This document shows positions 34,021 through 45,484 of a DNA stretch of 64,000 bases, one piece after another; the stretch's first letter is position 1; each line of letters opens with the position of its first letter. This stretch comes from Liolophura sinensis (taxonomy: Eukaryota; Mollusca; Polyplacophora; Chitonida; Chitonidae): contig NC_088298.1 of assembly GCF_032854445.1 (NCBI RefSeq), forward strand, positions 2,416,160-2,480,159, written 5' to 3'. The translations under genes were made by a program, and so were the position numbers. A model generated the notes under the pieces. That model was not told where the DNA came from. It was given only the letters and a program-made list of their open reading frames with translations, and searched no databases.

Positions 34021-34839
34021 TAGACTAAACTGTAACATTTATATCTACTCAGCGAAATGCATACTTCAATGTGCCTACATGACAAGAAAACAGTTACTGC
34101 ACGATAAAACAAGGCCAGCTGATACTGGCAAGAAGCCATTTGGAGTCAATGAACCAAGCATGACATCTTATCTAACATGCTATTTCATATCCTTAGACAC
34201 TACTCTCATTTCACTGCCACGAAGTACTAGACAAAGAAATGGCCGACAATTCATAATTTTGAGCACACGGGTTCTTGGCAAGGAGCAGGAGGTGATAAAT
34301 AACATGGAGCTAAATGGGCAAAATACTGATTTTTGCTTACTGATAAAGTTCAATGTACTACAGGACACTTAAATTGTCATATTTGAAGGCTTGACACATT
34401 GTGATTACTTTTCCAGAGAGAATTTCATACTAAAAGCTATATGTTTCTTTTTTTTATGCTAAAATCTTTTTCAATGCATCACTCACATGGGTAAAATTCG
34501 CTTTGTTTTCACCTCCAGTAGTTTAATCACGTGAGCAAACGAAGCGCTGATTATTGACTCAGAGGAGCTTTGACATCGCAGCAAAACTATGACTTCCAGT
34601 GTTATATGATACAACAGGCTATTTTATGACCTTGCGCCATTTTCCTCCTCCAGATATACCTGAAGTACATAGCATTCTCAGAGTGAGGCAAAATCATCAT
34701 GTAGGACTCATTTTTTTTTCATTTATCAGAAGTCCATTTTTGACCTTTCGATCTGTTCATATAAAGACATTGATATCAGTAACGTTTTTACGGTCTAAGC
34801 TTCCGGTGAAAGAAAGACAGACTGCTTATTGATACCTGA
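34021..34839. other. Unassigned; downstream flank of repeat F
   Basis: CAAGAAGCCATTTGGAGTCA followed by ATGAACC recurs as AAGAAGCTATTTGGAATCAA followed by TAACC near 45.73 kb, so the F-type duplication may extend here. ORFs of 62-97 codons show no family. Confidence 0.4.
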
Positions 34840-35395
34840 CAGTATTATATTAAGATTGCATGGCTGACAATTTATTACATGATAACACTTTCTAATTTTT
34901 CACAATAAAGAGCACGAAAAACATTTTAATAATTTAAGTTCTGTAACGCGATCTGGTGCGAAATTGCTTTTTGGCTCGTAAAAATAAACCACTTCAAGCT
35001 AGGAAATGTTACCACAGAGACGCTGAAAGCTCTCAGCACGTATAAGCCAGAGTCATTTCTGCTGTTTAAACAGACGAGGATCTCCCTGTGCCAGCATTAG
35101 ATCCCAGCCTCGCTCTGTGTGTAGGAATCTTAACAGGTTGTTTATCCACTGGTTCTATATCTGTACCCCGTACCTGGCGGGAAGCTATAAGTGTGATCAA
35201 CAGTTCACGAGCAAGGCTAATACACACAGGTCTTAGAACAGCTATCGTCACTTTAGCGGGATGATTGGGGGAGTGGGGTAGGGTAGGGTAGGGGTAGGAT
35301 GAGGGAGATATTACCTGTAAAACACCAGCTGAAAAGTCACAGCTTATGTAATCCTCAGGCACACGGACTCGCCTTACAGACTAACGGTTTACAGA
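34840..35395 (+). repeat. Interspersed repeat F copy, longest version
   Basis: Same landmarks as at 33.66 kb plus AGGAATCTTAACAGGTTGTT and GGCGGGAAGCTATAAGTGTG, which recurs as AGCGGGAAGCGATAAGTGTG at 45.07 kb. A GGGTAGGGTA G-rich run lies inside. Confidence 0.75.
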
Positions 35396-35600
35396 ATGTA
35401 CACCAGCAACCTTTGATCTAACATAACAAATATATGCATGACAGCTTCTGTGTATTCAATGAGCAATGTTTTGGTATAGATACTAATACCATTATCAAGC
35501 ATAATGATCTACATTGTATAAAGAAAGAACACCCCTAGAGCAAAAGTCTATATGCTCCGATAAAGTATCCCACAGAAAGTTTAAAAATACTTTAAAAGAC

Positions 35601-36130
35601 GTTTAGCATAGAGAGTAAATCCAGAGCAGCGACAACAGTATGATAGACATACAGCATAGAGAGTAAATCCAGAGCAGCGACAACAGTATGATAGACATAC
35701 AGCATAGACAGTAAATCCAGAGCAGCGATGAGTATCATAGACGTACAGCACAGCGGGTAATCCAGAACAGAGACGGCAGTGTGATAGGCGTACAGCATAG
35801 GGAGTAAATCCAGAGCAGCGATGAGTATGACAGACGTACAGCATAGGGAGTAAATCCAGAGCAGCGATGAGTATGATAGACGTACATCATAGGGAGTAAA
35901 TCCAGAGCAGCGATGAGTATGATAGACATACAGCATAGGGAGTAAATCCAGAGCAACGTACAGTATAGATAGAAAATACAGAACAGAGATGAGTGTGATA
36001 GACGTACAGCATAGAGAGTAAACCAGAGCAGCGACGACAGTGTGATAGACGTATTGCATAGAGAGTAAACCCAGAGCAGCAACGACAGCCTGATAGACGT
36101 ACAGCATAGAGAGTAAAACCAGAACAGCGA
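35601..36130. repeat. 45-48-bp minisatellite derived from element D, ~11-12 copies
   Basis: Unit TACAGCATAGAGAGTAAATC, then CAGAGCAGCGACAACAGTAT, then GATAGACG. Copies start at 35611, 35659, 35707 and onwards with slightly variable length. The unit equals the 5' segment of element D (GTACAGCACAGAGAGTAAGA, then CCAGAGCGGCGACGA). The 48-bp period keeps 16-residue frames open on the minus strand (up to 171 codons), which I treat as a by-product. Confidence 0.92.
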
Positions 36131-36169
36131 TAAATGTGACGCATAACTTCTTGCACGCAAAAAAGTGTC

Positions 36170-36700
36170 AACTGGCAGTTTTGTATGCCCTATTCATGTC
36201 TAAATTCACGACATACCTGAAATTTATAGGCCTTTAACTGTGAAGCAAACTCATCCTACATGTCCTTTTGTTTTCAATTTCCCTATATGTCGACACATTA
36301 TCTAAAAGCTGTCAGAAGCCGTATTTTATGCCGCGTGTATTCTGATATTAACTGTCATATTATCTTTGATAACCAGATATCAACTGCCTTTGATTATTAT
36401 CTTTGATATAGTTTTATCCCATTTGCTGACATTAGAACACCATCCCCTCTCTGGGTGGTGTTGGAACTGGATGGCTACAATTAGTCTGTGGCACCCCTGG
36501 GCCCGTTGGTTTACCGGTTCATCCCGTGTACTTTGCTTTCCTGAAGACGTAAAACTATTATTGCTGGCGACAGACAGGATTTTGGCTTGGCTTACCCAAA
36601 CAATGTGATTCGGACGTACGCTGACATAATGCTGCTGTATTTGTGTCAAAATCAACGTGTCGATCTTTTGCGCTACATTCATTCGGTTTCTTTTCCTCGG
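36170..36700. other. No recognised feature
   Basis: Overlapping ORFs of 80-100 codons on both strands, with no family resemblance. The sequence is not shared with the flank of the paralogous block at 42.5 kb. Confidence 0.4.
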
Positions 36701-36704
36701 TTCC

Positions 36705-37535
36705 TAAGCCATGGACGACACCAAGGAAATAGATGTAGGCTATATTTAGTCTCCACGCATTGGTGTTCTTGGACCACGTCCAGTCTAACTGGATCGAACA
36801 AACATATAAGCCTTTTCCAGGTACCAAAAGATCTGTCCGGACCGTAACTTTCAGCGAAATTCCGGTAAAGGCGACAAACAATGGCTCAAATCGGGTTATG
36901 TATGACTGACGCGGATGATGATGAAGGTCCGGTTTTACAATCCAGTTTTGGGGGTTTACCCTATACAGATAAGGAAACAAATCATTCCGGCCTTCTCATG
37001 AGTCATATATGAAACCCTTACGAGTGACAATGTACACCATAAACGGGTTATACCTGTCGTCCGATTTGAAATGTTAATGGCCTTTCAGAATGCATCATGC
37101 AAAAGAGCCTGTAACAGGCTTGCAACTGATTCCCGGACGTCCGACTTAAGCCATTTCATCGATTTATAAGACTGGTGTTTACGTCGTACAAAAGAAATTG
37201 CAGGTATACGACGGCGGTAAGGTTCGTGGCTGTGGATAAACAGAGTACGTATAGTAAACCCCCGCATTTTGTCAAGCTCCTGACAAAAACTCCAGACTCA
37301 AAGTCGCAGGCGAAGCGGAAAGACAAGGATTTAAACATGCGACCTCACAAGGGATTTGACAACGATGGAAGTTTTCCCTGAAGCTTACCTGTGGAAAGCG
37401 ATACCTATTAAATATAGCAACGATTGCTTCAGTTCATCAGCCTTTTTGTATGTTGGCTAGATGTTTTTTTCATGCAGATTCTGAAAGTATTTGTGTACAC
37501 TGACAAAATTATACTTTTTGCTGAACCCTGAAACT
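36705..37535. repeat. Segmental duplication block S1a (pairs with 42.5-43.33 kb)
   Basis: About 830 bp closely matching 42505-43335. Examples are CCATGGACGACACC, CTTGGACCACGTCCAGTCTA, ACCAAAAGATCTGT, GACTGGTGTTTACGTCGTAC, GCGAAGCGGAAAGAC and TTAAATTATACTTTTTGC-type ends. It begins abruptly at CGCCATGGACGACACC in both copies. A box-B-like GATTTAAACATGCGACC hints at an embedded tRNA-like remnant. Confidence 0.9.
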
Positions 37536-37639
37536 TGTCATTCCATGTAGTTTTTTCTCCTAAATCAATGCGTAAAAATGTGCATAAATTACACCTGAAG
37601 TTGTTCTTTCATATGCGAAAAGGTTGAGGAATTTGGGTT

Positions 37640-38200
37640 GCAGCATGTGGCTATTAGGCTTCATTTGCGTGACAGCGGCACTAAATGCAATCTGAGACGT
37701 AACGACTGTTCGTTCGTTTCACAACACGATGGCCTTTATATAATTATATTGGCGCAAGTTGCCCTAATGATCTAACCACAGGACTGTGCGTTGTATGTGG
37801 TTACCTAAATTATTTACCTGTTTCGTGGTAAGAAACAATCATTAGAAAATGTTATATTATTCAGACACACTTCAGTCAGTCCGCGCTTGAGCCTCCGATC
37901 AATATATGGATTTTTTTTTTTACAGCGTTGATGTTAATTTGTACTATTTGTCTGCAAGAGAAATGGTTTGGTCGCCCGATCTTAAGTTGCTTGTTTTTCA
38001 ATAGGTAGGACACACGAGTTGTGGGTTCGATCCCAGTCTCAGACGAGGAGTTTTTGAAATTCCTTTGTTGCTTCTGTTCTAAGGGCCTTTGGGGGTATTA
38101 AGGCATGGAAAGCTCTCATCGAGTCGAATATATGTCTTACATGAAATCTGTTGAGAATCTGTCGCCATGTACCGATGTGACAATATAATTAAAGACGTAC
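37640..38200. repeat. Old duplication block S2a (pairs with 48.44-49.47 kb)
   Basis: Ordered matches to 48440-49475, including AATGATCTAACCACAGG against AATGATCTAACAACAGG, and a tRNA-like box B (GTGGGTTCGATCCCAGTCTC against TTGGGTTCAATCCCAGCCTG) followed by AAGGAGTTTTT-type sequence. Confidence 0.65.
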
Positions 38201-38757
38201 AGCACAGAGAGTAAGAGGCCTCCGTTGGTTAGCGCAGCGTAATGACCCAGGAGCCTCTCACCAATGCGGTCGCTGTGAGTTCAAGTCCAGCTCATGCTGG
38301 CTTCCTCTCCGGCCGTACTTGGGAAGGTTTGTAAACAGCCTGCTAATGGTCGTGACTTTCCCCCGAGCACTACCCGGTTTCCTCCCACCATAATGCTGGC
38401 TGCCGTTGTATAAGTGAAATATTCTTGAGTACGGCGTAAAACACCAATGAAATAAATAAATAAACAAAGAGAGTAAGACTAGCGCCGCGACGACACTGTG
38501 ATAGCTGGAAAATGGTCACACGTAACCCTGGAAATATCGCTTCTTGTCAATTTGCCTCAGTCAAAGTTTTATTCTTACTGTTCAAGTAAATGCGTGAATA
38601 GCATTTAACATATTGCACATCCCCTAGGACCATTAGGCCAAAAAAATGCAGTGATGTTAATTGTAATCCATTAGACGCCAACGATCTAGAATTAATAAAA
38701 GTGTTGTGTTGTCATCACATTTAACACACAATCACATTAAAACAATCATATTAAAAT
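38161..38757 (+). mobile_element. Element D, interrupted by a SINE-A
   Basis: Starts ATAATTAAAGACGTACAGCA and ends in ACACACAATCACATTAAAAC. The D sequence is continuous once the SINE at 38216-38467 is removed. Confidence 0.85.
38216..38467 (+). mobile_element. SINE-A, full length, nested in element D
   Basis: Complete head (CTCCGTTGGTTAGCGCAGCG box A, GTGAGTTCAAGTCC box B), body and AATA tail. Flanked by AGAGAGTAAG at 38206-38215 and 38468-38477, a perfect 10-bp target-site duplication that is single-copy in other D elements. Confidence 0.95.
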
Positions 38758-38959
38758 GCCATTAGGATCTCTCGTGCGCTTTCATGGTAGCGAGAGGATT
38801 TTAGTCAAGATAACACATATTCGATCGTTATATATGGATATTTTCCAAAAATTGTCTAGAAGTAAGTGGGGAGATTTATTAGCTGGATTACTCAGCTATG
38901 AAGAGTTGATCTGGCATCCGTTAATCGATTCTCAATAAATATGATCACAGATTGGAACA

Positions 38960-39417
38960 AGGTTCACCGGTCGGGTCATACTAAAACTTTATAAATGGGA
39001 TTTGTTGCTGCCTCGCTTGGAGCTCAGCATGGAGAGGCTGTAGCAAAAAAACTGTAGCCACTTTCACAAAGCTTAGTAAGTCATGTTTCTCGTACCTTGC
39101 TCACAGAAGACGTTGCCTAGATTGTAGTGCCATAAGGCGACGTCATTTACGAGAAAAGTTGCGGAAATTTGATATTCCACGTGTTGTAAATGTGGGCTAA
39201 GGACTAATTGACAAGGTGTCAGTATAATGTAACTGGCTGAGATGTCATGTCTGGTGTCTTGGGCATGATTCTTCATTGGCGGAAGCACTTTGGCGACATG
39301 GACTTGTCCTGCCATGAGACGACACAGTATATGTACACACACCAGGTGACTTCTCACCCTCACAGGACTGACAAATTGCCAAGTACCACGTAAAACCCCA
39401 AGCATACATACATACAT
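38960..39417 (+). mobile_element. SINE-C, near full-length
   Basis: CGGTCGGGTCATACTAAAAC head boundary, GGTGTCAGTATAATGTAACT, CACTTTGGCGACATGGACTT, CCTGCCATGAGACGACACAG, AAGTACCACGTAAAACCCCA and a (CATA)n tail. An extra ~80-bp stretch near 39050-39190 relative to other copies suggests an insertion or duplication. Confidence 0.8.
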
Positions 39418-39419
39418 TT

Positions 39420-40080
39420 ATTCGAATAAGACTCTGCTGTGGCTTCAGATCGGACGATATACCAAGTATACTTTCTCAAATCCCAGAAAGCTGAAAGTTG
39501 GTTATTTTTATAACTGAAAACATTGTTATTTTATTTCCAAATGATATATTGCAAGTGGCCTTCTTTAAAACCAAATGGCAGCGTCAGTGAGTCCAAAAGT
39601 ACCTTGTCTAAACAAAGTTCTTCGAGACGACGAAGCGTAAGACTGAATATCACACTTTTTTTTCCCTAAATGACTTTCGTGCACAAAAGTGCATTTTCAG
39701 AGGCCATAAATGTCACAAAATATTATTTTTAGTGCTTAAAGCAGAATATCATCCCATGTTACAATCAAACCTCAAAATAAAATCTAAAATCAACAGAACT
39801 CTCAGAAACAGGGCAAGTTAGTCACTTGTATGTATGGTCATTTTGGGCACTTTGTTTACATCGCCAAACGAGTAGCCAACCATAATTGGAAGTTATATGT
39901 GTCAATGCAATCAGATTTATATTCCTTGTCTGATTAACTGAGATTTGTCCCATCCTAGAGTACATATGGTTTATTTTCGACCTAGACGCAGTCGCTTGGC
40001 TAAATTGTACTAATAAAGAATTGTTGGAATAGAATACAAGCTGTAATCCTCAGCAGTGCAAGATTAAAAGCCAACAAATT
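39420..40080. other. No recognised feature
   Basis: AT-rich, no ORF above 60 codons, no repeat that I could match within the window. Confidence 0.4.
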
Positions 40081-40350
40081 TGTTCTCATCGAAAATGTAC
40101 ATGTTTTAGTCGAATCTTGAGCAGGGAATTTGTCCTAGATGAATGCTATCTACCATTAACGGAGGAACGTAGATTGATTTTCTCACCAACAATAAGCGCC
40201 TAATGCTCCCTTGTGGTAGTCAACGCGTTCCTTGACGTCTTCAGAGGGTCTAGTGTCTTAACGTTACTCCCCGAGAATTCTGTACTGCGACAAAAGACTC
40301 GGCTGCAAGTGGTAATCATTCTCCATACACATCGTACATCATTTGAGTGA
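40080..40350. repeat. Old duplication block S2b (pairs with 50.44-50.71 kb)
   Basis: AAAATGTACATGTTTTAGTC, GGAGGAACG, TTTCTCACCAACAATAA, TGACGTCT, GACAAAAGACTCGGCTGCAA and ATCATTCTCC recur in the same order at 50.46-50.7 kb. Confidence 0.75.
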
Positions 40351-40754
40351 AAGGAAAGAACTGCTTCAGAAAGAGAATTGTTGTGTTCATGTGTTTGTGG
40401 CCATTCCTTCTTTAAAATTCAAAAATTTAAACAAATATAAAAATGCTGCTTAAGATGAGACATGTTCTCTTATCACATTAAACTTTGTACTGTCTTCGGT
40501 GATATTTAATCCAAAGTTATACACAAACAGAGCGAATATTGATCAACAACTTGACCGGTAACCAGACTGTAAAATCAACTGGTCCAAACTGATGCCATTC
40601 AAGTATGTAATGTTAGGCTGCATCTGGGAGAGATATCAACGTCAGTTCAACAAAATATTTCCTTTCAGGAAAAACCAGGCCGAAAAGAAATTCCTGGAAC
40701 TACATTTTGTTCAAACCAGGACTTAATGATTGCGATCTGTACCCTAAACCTTAT

Positions 40755-40994
40755 GTATTTATTTAATTATTTGATTGATGTTTTACGCCATATTCCAGAA
40801 TATTTCACTTATACGACGATGGCCTGTATTATAGTGGAAGGAGACCGGGCAAAGCCCGGAGGAAACTCACGACTGTCCACATGTTGCTGACAGACTAGGG
40901 TGAGCTGGACTTGTACACACATGGACGGCATTGGTGCGAGGATCCTGGGCCATTGCAGCGTGTTGGCGTGCTAACCCCCTCGGTCACGGAAGCC
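40755..40994 (-). mobile_element. SINE-A, full length, diverged
   Basis: AATA tail, TGATTGATGTTTTACGCCAT, body and a tRNA head with AGCGTGTTGGCGTGCTAACC and CCTCGGTCACGGAAGCC. A small deletion removes part of the box B region. Confidence 0.88.
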
Positions 40995-41099
40995 CCCTCT
41001 GAATGTTTATGTTCACTTGCAAACAAGTTTTTTTTCTAGGTATAGCAAAGATGATATGGGACAAGATCTACGCAAAACTCCCCAGCGATGCGTTTTACC

Positions 41100-42310
41100 G
41101 ATGCTATCTTCTATGAACAGTACAGTTTATTAGTCTTTTACTTGCGAACAAATACTTATTTAGTTTTCATCCACCATAGATTCCAATTCACGCCATGCAG
41201 GTTTAAAACTCAAACTATGTCTCAAGATGACAGCATGTTGAAATGATGGCAATTTCACGCATGCGCCTAAAAATGAGGTCATTGTACATGAAGGATTACG
41301 TAAGAACTGCTCTTGTTTAATCCTAACTGCTCATGTGTTAATACGATTGTTCTGTAGAATCTAACTTTCCTTAAATGAGCAATCCATTTACATATAGGCC
41401 AGCCATATAATAGGGCCCTTCAGGCCTTGTTTGTCATCTAGTCGGTTGTCAATAAATATCTAATGCGGAACGCTGCTCTCCAGCTAAGCATTTTGCCTCC
41501 ATGAATAAAAAGCTCTTTAAAGCGTGAATTCTATGATGGGTGTTGTGAGGCATGTCAGTTTTATAAAATCCCAGTGAAATGACAAAACACAATGGTACAG
41601 CGAGGTACAGCGGCAAAACAGGACACATTTATCACTAAATGTCAGGATTGAGGCTAAGAAAAGTTTGTAACATAATTGATCCGAAAAGTGGTCTACACAT
41701 CGCGTATGGTATATCACACATATTCTTGCATTTACTTCGGTGAAAAAAATTCTAATACAAAAAACGAAAGTTAGTTTTCATACAAAGTCTTCACCGTTTT
41801 TTCCCCTGACACTCACATTATTATTGTGGATAGTTTAGACTAAAACTCCAGACTAAAGATCTAAAGATACTCGGTCAACTGGCTGTAATTCATCAACTAC
41901 TTGTGCCAAAATATTATTATTGTCACACTGTTGCAGATGCCTTGACTTAAAGTAGCACTCCAATACAATTTCCTTTCACTACATTAATAAAAGTGAGGTA
42001 AATTGTTTTCTTGGTGAGATGATGAAAAAAGTTTTTTTTCATGTGTTTTGGTTTTGCAATAATACTTTCGGTAATTTTCCTCAGCACGACTGAAATAAAG
42101 ATTATAGCTTTGTTGGGCCAAATTGTCAAAGTGCTGCTTCAGTCCCAGGAGAAACCACGCAATTATCGTTGGTACCTGTCCGACAGTTCCTTTTAATCCG
42201 TATTCAAAGGTTTGGTTTTTTTTCTGACGAGTCCATTGCATCCCCCAATCCCACAGTCTATGTCTATATCGTGTTTATGCCAACAACACTTGGGTAAACT
42301 CGGTAAACAT
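41100..42310. repeat. Tandem duplication block S3a (pairs with 43.35-44.55 kb)
   Basis: 41100-41742 closely matches 43345-43924 (GCGAACAAATACTTATTTAG, CACGCCATGCAGGTTTAA, CACAATGGTACAGCGAGGTA, GAAAAGTTTGTAACATAATT). 42160-42310 matches 44385-44545 (GTACCTGTCCGACAGTTC, GACGAGTCCATTGCATCCC). The copy here has about 70 bp not in the other. Short twin ORFs (41517-41717 and 43699-44037, minus) start ICVIYYTRCV/MIYHTRCVDHF. They reflect the duplication and have no recognised family. Confidence 0.88.
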
Positions 42311-42504
42311 CAGCTCAGATCGGATTATTTGTTTGATTGATGAAAATTCCTGACTAAACCAGTTTGGTATTTCATCTCGGTCAGCAGCCTGTCCTCAGGA
42401 GCAAGTAAAACCACATAAAACTGGGGTTTTAGATCGAAGACGTCATTCACAATGAGGGGATATTTTGCCCAAGGTGTTTCTGCCGCAAGATGGATAATCG
42501 TACG

Positions 42505-43335
42505 CCATGGACGACACCAATGAAATAGATGTAGGCTATATTTAGTCTCCACACATTGGTGTTCTTGGACCACGTCCAGTCTAACTGGATCGAACAAACA
42601 TATAAGCCTTTTCCAGGTACCAAAAGATCTGTTCAAACCGTAACTTTCAGCGAAATTCCGGTAAACTAGACAAACAATGGCTCAAATCGGGTTATGTATG
42701 ACTGACGCGCATGATGAAGGTCCGGTTTTACAAGCCAGTTTTGGGGGTTTACCCTATACACATAAGGAAACAAATCATTCCGGCCTTCTCATGAGACATG
42801 TATGAAAGCGTTACTAGCGACAGTAAATACCATAAACGGGTCATACGTGTCTGTCCGCTTTAAAATGGCAAAACCTTTCGGGAAGTGTCGTGCAACATAG
42901 CCTGTAACAAGGCTTGCAACTGATTCCCGGACGTCCGACTTGAGCCATTTCATCGATATATAAGACTGGTGTTTACGTCGTACAAAAGACATTTGCAGTT
43001 ATAGTAGTAAGGTTCGTGGCTGCGGAAAAACATAGTGCGTCTGGGAAACCCTCGCATTTTGCCAGGCAACTGACAAAAACTCCAGATTTAACGTCGCGGG
43101 CGAAGCGGAAAGACCCTGATTTGAACACGTAACCTCACAAGCCATTTGACAACCCTGGAAGTTTTCCCAGTAGCTTACCTGTGGAAAGCAATACATTACA
43201 TGTAGCACCGATTACTGCAATTCATCAGCCTTTTTGCGTGTGTGCAAGATGTTTTTTCAAGCATATTCTGAACGTACTATTTTGTGTAGATTGATAAAAT
43301 TATACTTTTTTGCAGAGCCCTGAAATTGGTCAAGA
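42505..43335. repeat. Segmental duplication block S1b
   Basis: Partner of 36705-37535 and continuous with block S3b downstream. Upstream sequence (42310-42500) is not shared. Confidence 0.9.
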
Positions 43336-43344
43336 TGAGATGGT

Positions 43345-44545
43345 CAGACAAGATGTTTTATTGTTTTGAACAATACAGCTCAATAGTCTTTTACTTACGA
43401 ACAAATACTTATTTAGTTTTCATCTACCACGGATTCCAATTCACGCCATGCAGGTTTAAGACTCACACTTTATCTCAAGATGACAGCATTTTGAAAATGA
43501 CGACACTTTGACGTGCCTCAAAATGAGATCATTGTACATGAAGTATTACAGTAAGAACGAGAGTTCAGTAAAAGCCATATAATAGGGCCCAACAAACCTT
43601 GTCTGTTTTCTAGTCGAGTAGATTTACAAGTCAATAAACTTTTAATGCAGAATGCTGCTCTCCAGCTAAACATTTTGCCTCCATGAATAAAAAGCTGTTT
43701 AAAGCGTGAATTCTATGATAGATGTTGTGAGGCATGTCAGTTTTATAAGATCCCAGTGAAATGACAAAACACAATGGTACAGCGAGGTACAGCGGCAAAA
43801 CAGGAAACATTTATCAAGAAATGTCAGGATTGAAGCTAAGAAAAGTTTGTAACATAATTGATCCGAAAAGTGGTCTACACATCGCGTATAGTATATCACA
43901 CATATTCTTGCATTTACTTCGGTGGGGGGTAGTGGTTGAGGTGGGGGCGGTCGGGGGAGGGGGATAGTGTGCAGCAAGAAAGAGTGAGTGAGTGAGTGCT
44001 TGGGGTTTAACGTCGTACTCAACAATTTTCCAGTCAAATGACCAGGTAGGTATCGTTATGGTGTATGTAATGTGCCTCCTTGTCGTAGGACGGATTTCCA
44101 CCGCTCTTTTATCTAACGCTGCTTCACTGAGACGACTTACAGAAGGCAAGTACGTCGCCCCGCCCAAGAGATTACACTGATACGGGTCAATCAGTCGTTG
44201 CACTATCCCGTTCATGCTGAACGCCAAGCGAGGAAGCTACAACGTCCTCTTGTAAAGTCTTAGGCGTGACCTGATCCTGGATCAACCGTTCCCAAAGCGG
44301 ACGCTCTACCAACTGCGGCAAGAAAGATGATGATAATCTGAGAATGCAACCCAGTGAAATACAGGCAGACAAAATTTTGTTTTGAAACGCTACCATCGTT
44401 AGTTCCTGTCCGACAGTTCGTTTTAATCCGCAATGCAAGGCACAAATTTTTTTTTTATGACGAGTCTGTTGCATCCCACAATCCCAGAGTATATGTCGAT
44501 ATCGTATTTATGCCAGCAAGACTTGGGAAAACTGTAAACATCGAA
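43345..44545. repeat. Tandem duplication block S3b with a SINE-B inside
   Basis: Partner of 41100-42310. It differs mainly by a G-rich run (43921-43970) and the SINE-B at 43981-44322. Confidence 0.85.
43981..44322 (-). mobile_element. SINE-B, nearly full length
   Basis: Minus strand: tRNA-related head (GGTAGAGCGTCCGCTTTGGG anticodon-arm side, GATCCAGGATCAGG box-B region), body with GCCGAGCG-free consensus landmarks (AGCGAGGAAGCTACAACGTC, CACTGAGACGACTTACAGAA, GTGCCTCCTTGTCGTAGGAC) and an AACGTCGTACTCAAC tail domain plus (GTGA)n, that is (ACTC)n. Absent from the paralogous block at 41.1-42.3 kb, so it inserted after the duplication. Confidence 0.93.
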
Positions 44546-44662
44546 CTTTGGCGGTATGAACTCGTCCTGCCACAAGAAGACACACCTTATTACTTCCCGT
44601 AGTCATATGACTGAAATATTGTCAAGTACGACGTAAAATCCCATACATACATACATACTTAA
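44546..44662 (+). mobile_element. SINE-C, 3' half
   Basis: ACTTTGGCGGTATGAACTCG, CCTGCCACAAGAAGACACAC, GTCATATGACTGAAATATTG, TCAAGTACGACGTAAAATCC and (CATA)n. The 5' junction lies in or near duplicated block S3b. Confidence 0.8.
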
Positions 44663-44724
44663 GCCTCGTATTAAAGGAAGTAATATCGTTGACTAATGCT
44701 TGGCGATATATATTACACAGTACG

Positions 44725-45330
44725 ACGTGCGGCTTATTATATTCCGGGCAACAGCTCTTGACAAAAGAAAACTGTTGTTTGTTTTATTTGAATAAAAATA
44801 GTCCAGCATAATAAACAATTTAAGAATGCCGCGTTTCTATCAGGATCTTGGGGTTGGGTTGGGGGGGGGGGGAACCTTCTTTCTTTGTTGTCCTCATAAA
44901 AATAAATAACAGTGAGCTAGGAAATGTTGTCTCACAGACGCTAGAAGCTTTCCGGGAGAAGAAAACTGCAAGCTCTGTTTCTCTAGTTTCAAAAGACAAG
45001 TTTCTTCCCACACTAGCATCAGATCTCTGCCTCTCCTAGGAATCTTTAAAAGCTCTATATTCCGTCTCTAGCGGGAAGCGATAAGTGTGATCAGCAGCTC
45101 AGGGACACGCACTATACACACCAATGTTAAAACACTATTGTCATGTCATGGAGTGATGGTGGTGGGGGTAGTGTGCGTGCGGCTGGGGCGGAGGAGTGTG
45201 TGTGTGTGGGAAGGGGGGGGGGAGGGGGGTGTAGATGTCATTTTTAGGGTAAGTATATGCAGAAGTGTGTCTGTTTTAGTAAAGCACTCAAGTCTGAATA
45301 GTTTGCTTGGCATCCTCTGCAGAATGTAAC
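44725..45330 (+). repeat. Interspersed repeat F copy, with G-rich expansions
   Basis: AACAGCTCTTGACAAAAGAA, CTCATAAAAATAAATAACAG, GAGCTAGGAAATGTT and AGCGGGAAGCGATAAGTGTG match the copies at 33-35 kb. It has two poly-G/GT runs (44855-44872 and 45150-45230) not shared with them. Confidence 0.7.
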
Positions 45331-45335
45331 GGTTT

Positions 45336-45484
45336 ATTTTATTTAATTTGTTTATTTTACGGAATTTTACGCCGTGCTTAAGAATATTTCACTTATACGA
45401 CAGCGGCCAGCATTATGGGGAGAGGAAACCGGACAGAGCCCTGGGGGAAACCCACGATCATCCGCAGGCTGCTGGAAGACCGTG
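45336..45484 (-). mobile_element. SINE-A, 5'-truncated, nested in repeat F
   Basis: ATTTTACGCCGTGCTTAAGA body and AATA-type tail. Flanks ACGGTTTA at 45328-45335 and 45485-45492 form an 8-bp target-site duplication. The head is missing (stops at GCTGCTGGAAGACCGTG). Confidence 0.85.

Noticed and set aside
35592-36171. Minus-strand ORFs of up to 171 codons (VAALDLLSMLYVYHT-type repeats)
   Set aside because: They are the 45-48-bp minisatellite read in frame. Several overlapping frames are open at once, and the unit derives from a non-coding repeat.
36587-36847. Reverse-transcriptase-like YADIM in an 86-codon ORF
   Set aside because: Only four residues resemble the YADD box. No flanking RT motifs occur, and most of the ORF lies in the duplicated S1 block.
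43921-43970. Possible G-quadruplex regulatory element
   Set aside because: G-rich runs also appear at 25170, 45160-45235, 48252, 58185 and 62518 next to repeats. They look like unstable low-complexity sequence, and no promoter context is visible.
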